Assembly (NCBI GenBank): GCA_017883065.1
Contig: JADGOG010000009.1
Span: forward strand, 1 to 39,456
Direction: 5' to 3'
Length of the DNA stretch: 39,456 nucleotides
Source of the DNA: Acidimicrobiales bacterium
GTDB lineage: Bacteria; Actinomycetota; Acidimicrobiia; Acidimicrobiales; RAAP-2
In this document: piece by piece, positions 18,707 through 27,794 of the stretch
Position numbering within the stretch: position 1 is the first letter of the stretch
How the letters are laid out: each line of letters starts with the position of its first letter
Notes under the pieces: generated by a model
The model's database searches: none
Told to the model about the DNA's origin: nothing
Seen by the model: the letters and a program-made list of their open reading frames with translations, nothing else
Made by a program: the position numbers and the translations under genes

Positions 18707-19798
18707 TCAGACGCCCGCCGGCACCCGTTCGCCGTCGATGACCGTGCCCGATGCGGTCACCGCGCCGGCACCGACCACCGAGATCCCGTGGATCACGCAC
18801 CGCTGGCCGACGATCGCCCCGGGCCCGATCACCGAGCCCTCGACTTTGGCCTTGGACGCCACCCGGGCGCCGGGGAGGATCACCGAACCGATGACCGAGG
18901 CCCCTTCTTCGATGACTGCACCGGCCCCGACCACCGACTCCTCGACCAGGGCGCCCTTGGCCACGGTCGAGCCGGTGCCCAGGAGCGAGCGGACCACGGT
19001 GCCGTCGTCGACCTCGACGGTTCCGATCCGCCACACACCGTCACCGATCGACGGGTCCAGCTCGGCTCCGGGGGCGGGAATCCCCAGCCGCCGACCGAGC
19101 AGCAGATCGCGATGGGCGCGCAGATAGGCGTCCGGCGTCCCGGTGTCCAGCCAGTAGGCGTCGGAACCGAGGGCGAAGAGGGTGCCCGCCTCCACCAGGG
19201 CGGGGAAGGTCTCCCGCTCGATCGACACCCGTCGTCCTTCGGGGATCCGGTCGAGCACCGATGCTTCGAACACGTAGGTGCCGGCGTTGATCAGATTGGT
19301 GGGTGCCTCGTCCCGGGGCGGCTTCTCGATGAAGGCCTGCACCCGGCCGTCGTCATCGGTGGGTACCACGCCGAACGCGCTCGGATCGTCGACCGGGGTC
19401 AGGCTGATGGTGGCCTCGGCCTCCCGCCGTCGGTGGAACTCGACCAGCTCGGAGAGGCTGGAGTCGGTGAGCACGTCCCCGTTGACCACCACGAACGTGT
19501 CGTCGATGCCGGCCTGGCGGGCGGCGAACCGGATGGCCCCGGCCGTGTCGAGGGGCGTGGGCTCGACGGCGTAGGTGAGCTGGACGCCGGCGATGGACCC
19601 GCTGGGGTAGGCGTTGATGAAGGCGTCGGGGCGGTATCCGAGCGAGAGCACGGCATCGTCGATCCCGTGGTCGGCCAGATGGCCGATGACCCGTTCGATC
19701 ATGGCCTGCTCCACGATGGGGAGCATCTGTTTGGGCGCGGTCAGGGTCAGAGGCCGGAGGCGGGTGCCCTCCCCGCCCACCAGGACGACCGCCCTCAC
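18707..19798 (-). CDS. Sugar-nucleotide transferase, mannose-1-phosphate guanylyltransferase (ManB)-like with C-terminal hexapeptide domain
   Basis: 'VVLVGGEGTRLRPLTLTAPKQMLPI', 'TFVVVNGDVLTD', 'EPTPLDTAGAIRFAA', left-handed beta-helix repeats 'VVGAGAVIEEGASVIGSVILPGARV'. GTG start at 19798, GTGA overlap. Confidence 0.85.
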   Translation of the reverse strand: MRAVVLVGGEGTRLRPLTLTAPKQMLPIVEQAMIERVIGHLADHGIDDAVLSLGYRPDAFINAYPSGSIAGVQLTYAVEPTPLDTAGAIRFAARQAGIDDTFVVVNGDVLTDSSLSELVEFHRRREAEATISLTPVDDPSAFGVVPTDDDGRVQAFIEKPPRDEAPTNLINAGTYVFEASVLDRIPEGRRVSIERETFPALVEAGTLFALGSDAYWLDTGTPDAYLRAHRDLLLGRRLGIPAPGAELDPSIGDGVWRIGTVEVDDGTVVRSLLGTGSTVAKGALVEESVVGAGAVIEEGASVIGSVILPGARVASKAKVEGSVIGPGAIVGQRCVIHGISVVGAGAVTASGTVIDGERVPAGV

Positions 19799-20592
19799 TT
19801 GGAGGTTCCGCCTGAGTTCTTCGTCGTGGTGGACGTGGTCGACCCGGTGGTGGTCGTGGTGGACGCCGGCGTGGTGGCGGCGGTGGCACCCGGTGTGGTG
19901 GTCGTGGTGGCGGCGGTGCCGCTCTGCAGCGAGGTGATGAGGCTGGTGATGGCCCGGGCCGGCGGCTTGGGGACCGAGGCGGTGGCCGGAACGAAGGCCA
20001 TGGTGATCAGCTGCCCGTTGCCGAAGAGGAGGTCCTGAGGGGGTCCGCTCGGCTGGGTGCCCTTGCCGTTCGACCTGAAGTTGTTCCAGCTGTCCACGAT
20101 GACCACGCCGGGCTTGCCCGCGTCCGGCGTGCCCTTGGGGCACACGTCACCGTTGGTGTAAGCCGTCTTGCCGGGGTACTGCAGGGTGGAGGCGGTGAGT
20201 TCGAGCCCCTTGTAGCCGGAGACGAACTTGCCGAGGGTGGCGTTGCCCCCCGACTCGGAGCTGTTCTTCGGGGCGATGGTCACCACGCCGTTCCCGTTGG
20301 CCACGAGTCCGGTCTTGGCCGTGTTGGTGCTGGCCGGCAGGTCCGGCTGCATGGTGCCGCAGACGTCGATGCCGAGGGCCGCGTGCCAGACCTGGTTGAT
20401 GGTCGGGGGCCCGGTCGACGAGGACGCCTGGTGGGTCCGCTGATAGCGGCTGAGGCCGACCAGCGACAGGCCCACGATGCAGATGATGGCCAGAGTGGCG
20501 TACCAGTTGACCGGCATCTGGCCGCGATAGGTCCGGCCTCCACCCGTGGTGGCAGCGCGCTCTACCCATTTGCCCGTCGAGTTGCTTGCCAT
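19795..20592 (-). CDS. Single-TM exported protein with Thr/Ser-rich C-terminal tail, unknown function
   Basis: TM 'WYATLAIICIVGLSLVGL', ectodomain, and tail 'TTTTTTPGATAATTPASTTTTTGSTTSTTTKNSGGTSK'. Confidence 0.8.
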   Translation of the reverse strand: MASNSTGKWVERAATTGGGRTYRGQMPVNWYATLAIICIVGLSLVGLSRYQRTHQASSSTGPPTINQVWHAALGIDVCGTMQPDLPASTNTAKTGLVANGNGVVTIAPKNSSESGGNATLGKFVSGYKGLELTASTLQYPGKTAYTNGDVCPKGTPDAGKPGVVIVDSWNNFRSNGKGTQPSGPPQDLLFGNGQLITMAFVPATASVPKPPARAITSLITSLQSGTAATTTTTPGATAATTPASTTTTTGSTTSTTTKNSGGTSK

Positions 20593-20642
20593 GGTCGGAC
20601 GACACCCTACAGCCTGGAATCAGGCCACTCGGTCGCGACCGA

Positions 20643-21554
20643 TCACCGGCCGGTGGCCCGGGCCACCAAGGCTAGAAGCGCCCGGAATCCGATGCCCAAC
20701 GCCACAAGGGGCAGGAGCAACCGACGCCATCCACGGGTCGATCGCCCTGCGAACCGCAAGAGGGAGCGGTGGTGCTCGGCGATCATCCGGTACGGGTGCC
20801 GGTCGGTGGACACTCCCTGGAGATGGGTGACCTCGGCATCGGCGACATAGGCCACACACCAGCCGGCACGGCCCAGACGCCAGCAGAGATCGACATCCTC
20901 GGCGTACATGAAGTACGCCTCGTCGAACCCTCCGACCTGCTCGAACGCGTCCCTCCGCACCACGAAGCAGGCCCCCGAGACCCAGTCGGTCGTGGCGGTA
21001 CCGGCAGGCGCATGGTCGAGATGTGACCTCTGGTAGGTGCGGGTGAACCGGTTGTCCGGGGCGAAGATACCCAGCACCGCGTGCCCGGCTGCGTCGACCA
21101 GCGAGGGGAATTGCCGGGCCGACGGGTAGCGCTCGCCTTCGGCGGTGCGGATCAGGGGCCCGGCCAGTGCGCATCCCGGGTCGGCCGACAAGGCACCCAC
21201 CAGGATGGCCAGCGCTCCGGCGTGCACCTCGAGGTCGGGGTTGCCAACCACCACCCACGGGGTGTCAGTGGCGGCCACGCCGCGGTTGGCGGCCGCTCCG
21301 TAGCCGAGGTTGCGGCCTGGTCGCAGGATCTCGACGTCAGGGAACCGGCGGGAGACCTCGTCGGTGGAGCCGTCGGTGGAGCCGTTGTCCACCACCACCA
21401 CGCGGGCTGGGCCCTCGTTGCGCCATCCCTCCACACAGCCGACCAGGGCGGGGCCGGACTCGTAGTTCACGATGACCACCGATGCGGCGTCGTTCGCGCC
21501 CATCATCCGGTTGTCGCTCGTGCTGGCGTCGCGCCCCACGGCGCGCCCGATCAC
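20643..21554 (-). CDS. wbbL: GT2, WbbL-like rhamnosyltransferase
   Basis: 'ASVVIVNYESGPALVGCVEGW', 'VVVDNGSTDGSTDEV', 'GYGAAANRGV', 'YFMYAEDVDLCWRLGRAGW'; next to manB-like and rml genes. Confidence 0.83.
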   Translation of the reverse strand: MIGRAVGRDASTSDNRMMGANDAASVVIVNYESGPALVGCVEGWRNEGPARVVVVDNGSTDGSTDEVSRRFPDVEILRPGRNLGYGAAANRGVAATDTPWVVVGNPDLEVHAGALAILVGALSADPGCALAGPLIRTAEGERYPSARQFPSLVDAAGHAVLGIFAPDNRFTRTYQRSHLDHAPAGTATTDWVSGACFVVRRDAFEQVGGFDEAYFMYAEDVDLCWRLGRAGWCVAYVADAEVTHLQGVSTDRHPYRMIAEHHRSLLRFAGRSTRGWRRLLLPLVALGIGFRALLALVARATGR

Positions 21555-22303
21555 GTGTCGAGCCGGATGAACCGGTACTTGACCAACGCCTTCAGAGCCC
21601 CGAATCCGTCCCGCCAGGTGATCTTCTTGCCCTCGTCGAACTCACGGCCGGCATAGGAGATCGGAACTTCGTAGATGCGGTGGCCACGACGCAGGACCTT
21701 GGCGGTGATCTCCGGCTCGAACTCGAACTTGTCGGACTCGATGGTGATCCCCTCGAGGACCCGACGATCGAACAGCTTGTAACACGTCTCCATGTCCGAG
21801 AGGGTCGAGGAGTACAAGACGTTGGTCACCAGGGAGAGGATCCGGTTGCCGATCCAGTGGAGCGGCAGCATGTTCTTCCGCTCGCCTGTGAATCGGCTGC
21901 CGTAGACCACCTGGGCCTTGCCGCTCAGGATGGGCTGGAGCAGCTTCGACCAGTCGTTCGGGTCGTATTCGAGGTCGGCGTCCTGAACCAGCATCAGGTC
22001 GCCGCGCATGGCCTCCATGCCGGTACGGATAGCCGCCCCTTTGCCCTTGTTCGTCGCGTGGCTGATCACCCGCACCGTCGAGTCGCCCAGTGCGGCCAGG
22101 ACCTTGTCCGTACCGTCCGAGGACCCGTCATCGACGACGATCACCTCGACCTCGACCGGGAGTTCGACCGACCGGATGCGCCGGAGCACCTCGGCCACTG
22201 TGCTCCGCTCGTTGAAGACCGGCACGATCACCGACAGCATGGTGTAGCGATGGAGGTCAGGGGCCCCGTCTTCCATCGGATCCATGGGACCTCCGTCTGC
22301 CAT
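21551..22303 (-). CDS. GT2, polyprenyl-phosphate hexose synthase (DPM/DPG)-like
   Basis: 'LSVIVPVFNERSTVAEVLRRI', 'VIVVDDGSSDGTDKVL', 'NKGKGAAIRTGMEAMRGDLMLVQDADLEYDP'. Confidence 0.87.
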   Translation of the reverse strand: MADGGPMDPMEDGAPDLHRYTMLSVIVPVFNERSTVAEVLRRIRSVELPVEVEVIVVDDGSSDGTDKVLAALGDSTVRVISHATNKGKGAAIRTGMEAMRGDLMLVQDADLEYDPNDWSKLLQPILSGKAQVVYGSRFTGERKNMLPLHWIGNRILSLVTNVLYSSTLSDMETCYKLFDRRVLEGITIESDKFEFEPEITAKVLRRGHRIYEVPISYAGREFDEGKKITWRDGFGALKALVKYRFIRLDT

Positions 22304-22343
22304 TGCCGTGCTCTCCTTGATCGGCGTCCCGGACGGGACCGGG

Positions 22344-23342
22344 TCAGTCTGACCCAAAGTCGTCGGCCTCCGCTCCCGCCACGGTCGATACCGCCGCCAG
22401 CGCGATGCCGGCATCCTCGGCCAGGAACGCCGCAGTGCGGGCCAGGCCGTCCCGAAGTTGGGTGGTCGGTTCCCATCCGAGCTCCTTGCGGGCCACCGTG
22501 ATGTCCGGCCGACGCCGAGTCGGATCGTCGACGGGGAGGGGCAGGTGGATGATCTCGGACGAGGACCCGAGCAGGGACACCACCGTCTCGGCCAACTCGA
22601 GGATCGTGTACTCGTCGGGATTGCCGATGTTCACCGGACCGACCAGCTCGGAGTCGAACAGGGCGATCAGTCCGCGCACCTCGTCGTCGACGAAACAGAG
22701 GCTCCTGGTCTGGCTTCCGTCCCCGTACACGGTGAGCGGCTCGCCCTGGATGGCCTGGAGGAGGAAGTTGGACACCACCCGGCCGTCGTCCGGGCGCAGG
22801 CGCGGCCCGTAGGTGTTGAAGATCCGGACAATGGACACGTCGGTCCCCAGCGTCCGGTGGTAGGCCATCGTCAGCGCCTCGGAGAATCGCTTGGCCTCGT
22901 CGTACACGCTCCTCGGACCCACCGGGTTGACGTTGCCCCAGTAGGTCTCGGACTGGGGATGCACGTCGGGATCGCCGTACACCTCACTGGTCGAGGCCAT
23001 GAGGAACCGCGCTCCGTTCCGGTGGGCCAGGTCCAGGCCGCGGCGGGTGCCCTCGCTCCCCACCGCCAGCGTCTCCAGCGGAAGGGCCAGGTAGTCGGGG
23101 GGGCTGGCCGGGCTGGCCAGGTTGAAGACCCCGGTCACCGGGCCCTCCACGGGAATGGAACGGGAGATGTCGGACTCGACCATCGTGAACCGATCCTGAC
23201 CAACCAGATGGGCCACGTTGGCCGGGCGGCCGGTGGAGAAGTCGTCCACACAGACCACCTCGTCGCCGCGGGCCAGCAGCTGATCGCACAGGTGCGAGCC
23301 CAGGAACCCACCACCGCCCAACACCACGATCCGTCCGCTCAT
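22344..23342 (-). CDS. UDP-glucuronate decarboxylase / UDP-xylose synthase-like SDR
   Basis: 'VLGGGGFLGSHLCDQLL', 'GNVNPVGPRSVYDEAKRFSEALTMAYHR', 'RIFNTYGPRLRPDDGRVVSNF'. Confidence 0.9.
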   Translation of the reverse strand: MSGRIVVLGGGGFLGSHLCDQLLARGDEVVCVDDFSTGRPANVAHLVGQDRFTMVESDISRSIPVEGPVTGVFNLASPASPPDYLALPLETLAVGSEGTRRGLDLAHRNGARFLMASTSEVYGDPDVHPQSETYWGNVNPVGPRSVYDEAKRFSEALTMAYHRTLGTDVSIVRIFNTYGPRLRPDDGRVVSNFLLQAIQGEPLTVYGDGSQTRSLCFVDDEVRGLIALFDSELVGPVNIGNPDEYTILELAETVVSLLGSSSEIIHLPLPVDDPTRRRPDITVARKELGWEPTTQLRDGLARTAAFLAEDAGIALAAVSTVAGAEADDFGSD

Positions 23343-24700
23343 CGGCGGCCGATGCCCGTGTACTCGAATCCGAGACGGCGCAGCTGGGCGGGGTCGAGCA
23401 GGTTACGGGCGTCGACCACCACCGGCGTGGCCATGTTGGACAGGACCTTGGCGAAGTCGAGCCAGCGGAACTCGTCCCACTCGGTGAGCACCACCGCGGC
23501 CGAGGCACCCTTGCAGGCGGCGTAGGCATCGGGGAACGCCTGCAGGGCGTCCGCGGGACCGAGTCCATCGTGGTGAGCGAAGGCCGGCAACTCGTCGATC
23601 TCCACCGAAGCCTGGCCTTCGGGGACCGCCACCGTCGGGTCGAACGCCTGAACGATGGCGCCTTCGTCCACCAGGCGTCGTGCCACCTCGACCGCCGGTG
23701 AGTTGCGGACGTCGTCGGTACCGGCCTTGAAGGTGAGCCCCCACACGGCGATCACCGAGCCGGCCAGCTCGCCTCCGACAGCGGCGGTGATCTTGTCGAC
23801 CACCCGGACGAACTGCTCGTCGTTGGTGGCGATCGCCCCCTTGAGGAACGAGAAGTCGTAGCCGGCCTGCTCGGCGATGTGCACCAGCGCCCTGGTGTCC
23901 TTGGGCAGGCAGCTCCCGCCCCAGCCCGGCCCGGGCCGCAGGTACTCGAAGCCGATCCGCTTGTCGTAGCCGAGCCCGAGGATCACGTCTCGAACATCGG
24001 CCCCCACCGCCTCGCACAGCCCGGCCACCGCGTTGACGAAGCTCAACTTGGTGGCGAGGAAGGCATTCGATGCGTACTTGATGGTCTCGGCCGTGGCCGC
24101 GTCGGTGATGAGCAGCGGTGCGTGGGTCCCGGCGAAGAGATCACCCACCTTGGCGGCAGCCGACTGGTCGTCGGCCCCGACGACGATGCGCTCGGGATGA
24201 AGGCTGTCCGACACCGCCGTCCCCTCCCGCAGGAACTCGGGGTTGGAGACGACCTTGACGTCGTGGCGACCGAGCACACGCTCGACCACCATGGTGGAGC
24301 CCACCGGCACCGTCGACTTGTTGACGATGATGGTGCCCGGTTGCAGGTGCGGCCCGATCTCCTTGGCCACCGACTCGACGAAGGAGAGGTCGGCCGATCC
24401 GTCCTCACCCTGGGGCGTCGGCACGCACAAGAAGACGAAGTCGGCACCCTGCACGGCGGCGGTGGCACCGACCACGAATCGAAGTCGTCCGGCCGACTGG
24501 CCCTCGCGCACCAGGTCCTCGAGGTGGTCCTCGACGATGGGGACCCTGCCATCCTCGAGCATGGCCACCTTGCCCGGGTCGGCATCCCCGCAGGTCACCC
24601 TGTGGCCGAGGTGGGCGAGCGTCGCCGCCGTCGGCAGTCCGACGTAGCCGACCCCGATCACCGCCACGGTCCGCCCACGACCGTGGGGAAGCACGCGCAC
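23339..24700 (-). CDS. UDP-glucose 6-dehydrogenase
   Basis: 'VAVIGVGYVGLPTAATLAHLGHRV', 'STVPVGSTMVVERVL', 'NPEFLREGTAVSD', 'RPGPGWGGSCLPKDTRAL'. Start GTG 24700 with SD GGAGGT (24707-24712) at 6-nt spacing. Confidence 0.93.
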   Translation of the reverse strand: MRVLPHGRGRTVAVIGVGYVGLPTAATLAHLGHRVTCGDADPGKVAMLEDGRVPIVEDHLEDLVREGQSAGRLRFVVGATAAVQGADFVFLCVPTPQGEDGSADLSFVESVAKEIGPHLQPGTIIVNKSTVPVGSTMVVERVLGRHDVKVVSNPEFLREGTAVSDSLHPERIVVGADDQSAAAKVGDLFAGTHAPLLITDAATAETIKYASNAFLATKLSFVNAVAGLCEAVGADVRDVILGLGYDKRIGFEYLRPGPGWGGSCLPKDTRALVHIAEQAGYDFSFLKGAIATNDEQFVRVVDKITAAVGGELAGSVIAVWGLTFKAGTDDVRNSPAVEVARRLVDEGAIVQAFDPTVAVPEGQASVEIDELPAFAHHDGLGPADALQAFPDAYAACKGASAAVVLTEWDEFRWLDFAKVLSNMATPVVVDARNLLDPAQLRRLGFEYTGIGRR

Positions 24701-24902
24701 GGCCGCACCTCCGTGCCCGAAGGAGGCACCGGCCTGGCCGGCGTCGGACCCCGACGTCCGGGCCGAGGACGGTCCGCTGCCCGATCCGCTGAACACTCCC
24801 AGACTCCACGACATCACTGACCGGTCCCTGTCATCCGTATCACTCCATTCCCCCGTGGTGCCGGGACATCCTCATCTCGGCAGATTCTCATCCGATCTGA
24901 AC

Positions 24903-25844
24903 TCATTCCCTCGAAGAAAGGGCCCTGACCAGGCGTTCGAGCGACTCGGTCCACTCGGGAAGCAAGGGAAGGCCTGCCAGCCGGAGCGCGGCGTTGTCCA
25001 GTCTCGAATTGGCCGGACGTGGTGCCGGCCGAGGCGGGTCGAGGTCGGACGTGGAGATGGGCTCGACCCTCGCAGGATCGTGACCCGCGGCAGCCAGGGT
25101 GGCCCGGGCGAAGCCGAACCAGGAGGTCGCTCCCTGGTTGGTGACGTGGAAGGTCCCCGGTCGACGATCGAGCGCCAGTCGGACCACCGCCCGGGCCAGA
25201 TCTGCGGTGAAGGTCGGGCAGCCATGCTGATCGTCGACGAACCGGAGCATGCCGCCTGGGTCAGCCTCGGCCAGGCGGAGGACGGTCTTGACCATGTTGG
25301 CGCCGTGGGCTCCACTGACCCAGGCGGTGCGCACCACGGTGGCCGACGCACCGCAGATCGACTGCACCTCGAGCTCGCCACCGAGCTTGCTCCGTCCGTA
25401 CACCGAGCAGGGGTTGGTCCGGTCCCACTCGTCGTATGGTCGGTCGAGCGAGCCGTCGAATACGTAGTCGGTCGAGATGTACACCAGGTGGGCACCACAT
25501 TCGCGGGCGGCCTCGGCGATGTTGCGGGTACCCAGAGCGTTCACGGCAAAGGCGGTGTCGGGGTCAGACTCACAGTTGTCCACGGCCGTATAGGCCCCGC
25601 CGTGGAGCACGAGGTCGGGTCGGAAGGTCTCGACGGCGGCCCGTACCGCATCCCGGTCGACGACGTCGAGGGTGTCGATGTCGGTCGAGCGGACCTCGAA
25701 CCGCCCTGGCGGCACGGCGGGAAGGATTCCGGTTCCGTCGTCGGCCAGGCCGCCGTCAGGAAGGCCACCTGCCAGCACGTCACAGAGGTCACGGCCGAGC
25801 TGACCCCGGCCACCAGTCACCAGGACCCGGAGCGGGGAAGTCAC
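24903..25844 (-). CDS. rmlD: dTDP-4-dehydrorhamnose reductase
   Basis: 'LRVLVTGGRGQLGRDLCDVL', 'HGGAYTAVDNCESDPDTAFAVNALGTRNIA', 'STDYVFDGS'. GTG 25844 gives a GTGA overlap with rmlB. Confidence 0.92.
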   Translation of the reverse strand: MTSPLRVLVTGGRGQLGRDLCDVLAGGLPDGGLADDGTGILPAVPPGRFEVRSTDIDTLDVVDRDAVRAAVETFRPDLVLHGGAYTAVDNCESDPDTAFAVNALGTRNIAEAARECGAHLVYISTDYVFDGSLDRPYDEWDRTNPCSVYGRSKLGGELEVQSICGASATVVRTAWVSGAHGANMVKTVLRLAEADPGGMLRFVDDQHGCPTFTADLARAVVRLALDRRPGTFHVTNQGATSWFGFARATLAAAGHDPARVEPISTSDLDPPRPAPRPANSRLDNAALRLAGLPLLPEWTESLERLVRALSSRE

Positions 25845-26875
25845 CGAGACGGCGTGGGGCCCGACGTCGATGGACTCGGCGACCAAGCCCCTTCGACTAC
25901 CGGAGCCCGGTCACGCAGCGGCTCCCACCAGCTCCGGTTGGCCGCGTACCAGGCCACGGTGTCGGCCAGGCCCTGAGCGAAGTCCACCGTAGGCTCCCAG
26001 CCCAGTGCCTTGCGGATCTTGCTCGAGTCGAGCAGGTAGCGGCGGTCGTGACTCGGGCGGTCCGGGACGATCTCCTTGAGGCTCTTCGGCTTGCCGGTGG
26101 CGGCGAGCACCGCGTCGGCGATCTCCTCGATGCTGGCCTCGATCCCGCTGCCCACGTTGTAGGTCTCCCCAACGTCGCCATGGTGCAGCACCAGCTCGAT
26201 GGCCCGGCAGTGATCATCGACATGGAGCCACTCGCGGCGGTTCTGGGTAGAGGCGTACAACGGAAGTGGTTGGTCGTCGAGCGCCTTGGCGGTGAAGAGC
26301 GGGATGACCTTCTCGGGGAACTGGTAAGGCCCGTAGTTGTTGCAGCAATTGGTGATGGTGGCGGGCAGGCCGAACGTCTCCACATAGGCCCGCACCGCAT
26401 GGTCTGCACCGGCCTTGGAGGCGTTGTAGGGGGTTCGGGGCCGGTAGGGGGTCTCCTCGGTGAACACCTCGTCCGAGTCGAGGGGCAGGTCCCCGTAGAC
26501 CTCGCAGGTGGAGATGTGGTGGAAACGCGACACCCCGTGGCGCCTGGCCGCCTCGGCCAGGGTCTGGGTCCCGAGCACGTTGGTGCGGAAGAACCGGGAC
26601 GGATCCAGGATGGCCAGGCTGTTGTGGGACTCGGCGGCGAAGTTGACGATGACATCGATCTGGTGGGCTGCCAACGTCTTGGCCACCACATCGAGATCGC
26701 CGATGTCACCCTGGACGAATTCGATCCGTCCCTGCAGGTCGTCGAGATTGGGCAGGTTTCCGGCGTAGGTGAGGACGTCGAAGGCCACGACCTCGTCGCT
26801 GGGATGGTGGTTGACCCAGTAGCGTACGAAGTTCGAACCGATGAAGCCGGCACCGCCGGTGACGAGGAGTCGCAT
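25841..26875 (-). CDS. rmlB: dTDP-glucose 4,6-dehydratase
   Basis: 'LLVTGGAGFIGSNFVRYWVNHHP', 'LTYAGNLPNLDDL', 'FHHISTCEVYGDL', 'YNASKAGADH', 'NCCNNYGPYQFPEKVIPLF'. Confidence 0.95.
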   Translation of the reverse strand: MRLLVTGGAGFIGSNFVRYWVNHHPSDEVVAFDVLTYAGNLPNLDDLQGRIEFVQGDIGDLDVVAKTLAAHQIDVIVNFAAESHNSLAILDPSRFFRTNVLGTQTLAEAARRHGVSRFHHISTCEVYGDLPLDSDEVFTEETPYRPRTPYNASKAGADHAVRAYVETFGLPATITNCCNNYGPYQFPEKVIPLFTAKALDDQPLPLYASTQNRREWLHVDDHCRAIELVLHHGDVGETYNVGSGIEASIEEIADAVLAATGKPKSLKEIVPDRPSHDRRYLLDSSKIRKALGWEPTVDFAQGLADTVAWYAANRSWWEPLRDRAPVVEGAWSPSPSTSGPTPSR

Positions 26876-26925
26876 CGGGCGAGATGTTACTCGGGATGGG
26901 ACCGGCGACCCGGCACGTGGTCGCT

Positions 26926-27705
26926 TCAGGATCCGGGACGGATGTGGATCACGTCGCCGGCCACCACGGTCCGGGCCACGCCTCCGGCATCAACCACCAG
27001 GTGACCCTCGGCGGTCACCTGGGTCGCCGTCCCCTCGAACCATCCCTCGGACAGCTCCACCCGGACCCGGGTCCCGACGGTGGTACACCGGCTGGCGAGA
27101 TCCGCCGCCTGACATGCCCGTCCCGCCGCCGACTCCAACGCCTCGACCCTGGGATCCAAGGCGGCCAGGAGGGCGTCGAGCAGTGCGGAGCGATCGACCG
27201 GTCGTCCCACTAGCTGGCGGAGCGAAGTGGCCACCCCCACCAGCTCGGGCGGGAGGTCCTGGTCGGTGGCCGGCCAATTGACGTTGATGCCGATCCCGAC
27301 CACCACCGGCGGCAGCTCGGAGCCTTCGGCTCCGGTCAGATCGGCCTCGGCCAGCACGCCGGCCACCTTCCTCCCGTCGGATGCCTGCAGGTCGTTGGGC
27401 CACTTGATGCCCAGTTCGAGACCCTGGGTGGTGAGCACCGCCTCGGTCGCGGCCAACGCCACCACCGCGCTGGCCAGATGGCGTTGCTCGGCCGGCAGGT
27501 CGGGGCGGAGAAGGACCGACATCAAGAGGTTCGATCCGGGCGGTGCCTCCCACCGTCGGCCCAGACGACCCCGACCGGCGGACTGGTGGTCCGCCACCGC
27601 CACCACCCCACCGGGGGCACCGGCCCTGGCCTCGTCGAGGAGGTAGCGATTGGTGGAGTCGATCGAGTCGAAGTGCCGGATATCGGTGAACCTGGGCTCC
27701 GGCAT
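26926..27705 (-). CDS. birA: Biotin--[acetyl-CoA-carboxylase] ligase, lacking an N-terminal HTH
   Basis: 'FDSIDSTNRYLLDEARAGAPGGVVAVADHQSAGRGRLGRRWEAPPGSNLLMSVLLRP', 'GIKWPNDLQASDGRKVAGVL'. Confidence 0.94.
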   Translation of the reverse strand: MPEPRFTDIRHFDSIDSTNRYLLDEARAGAPGGVVAVADHQSAGRGRLGRRWEAPPGSNLLMSVLLRPDLPAEQRHLASAVVALAATEAVLTTQGLELGIKWPNDLQASDGRKVAGVLAEADLTGAEGSELPPVVVGIGINVNWPATDQDLPPELVGVATSLRQLVGRPVDRSALLDALLAALDPRVEALESAAGRACQAADLASRCTTVGTRVRVELSEGWFEGTATQVTAEGHLVVDAGGVARTVVAGDVIHIRPGS

Positions 27706-27738
27706 GGCACACACCCTACGGGCCGTGACAGTGTTATA

Positions 27739-27767
27739 TCGCCTCGAGGCGACCAGTGGGTCGCCTC
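27739..27767. promoter_or_regulatory. Triple-arm palindrome between birA and the biotin carboxylase gene (candidate operator / 5' hairpin)
   Basis: Perfect 14-bp palindrome TCGCCTCGAGGCGA (27739-27752); its right half also forms a perfect 9-bp stem GAGGCGACC-AGTG-GGTCGCCTC (27746-27767). Confidence 0.7.
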
Positions 27768-27794
27768 ATGTCCGTCCGATTCGAAAGGCGCAGC

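Noticed and set aside
19800-19930. GTGGTC/GTGGTG-rich stretch as a micro/minisatellite
   Set aside because: It encodes the Thr-rich tail (ACC/ACG/ACC codons) of the exported protein, so the periodicity follows from amino-acid composition.
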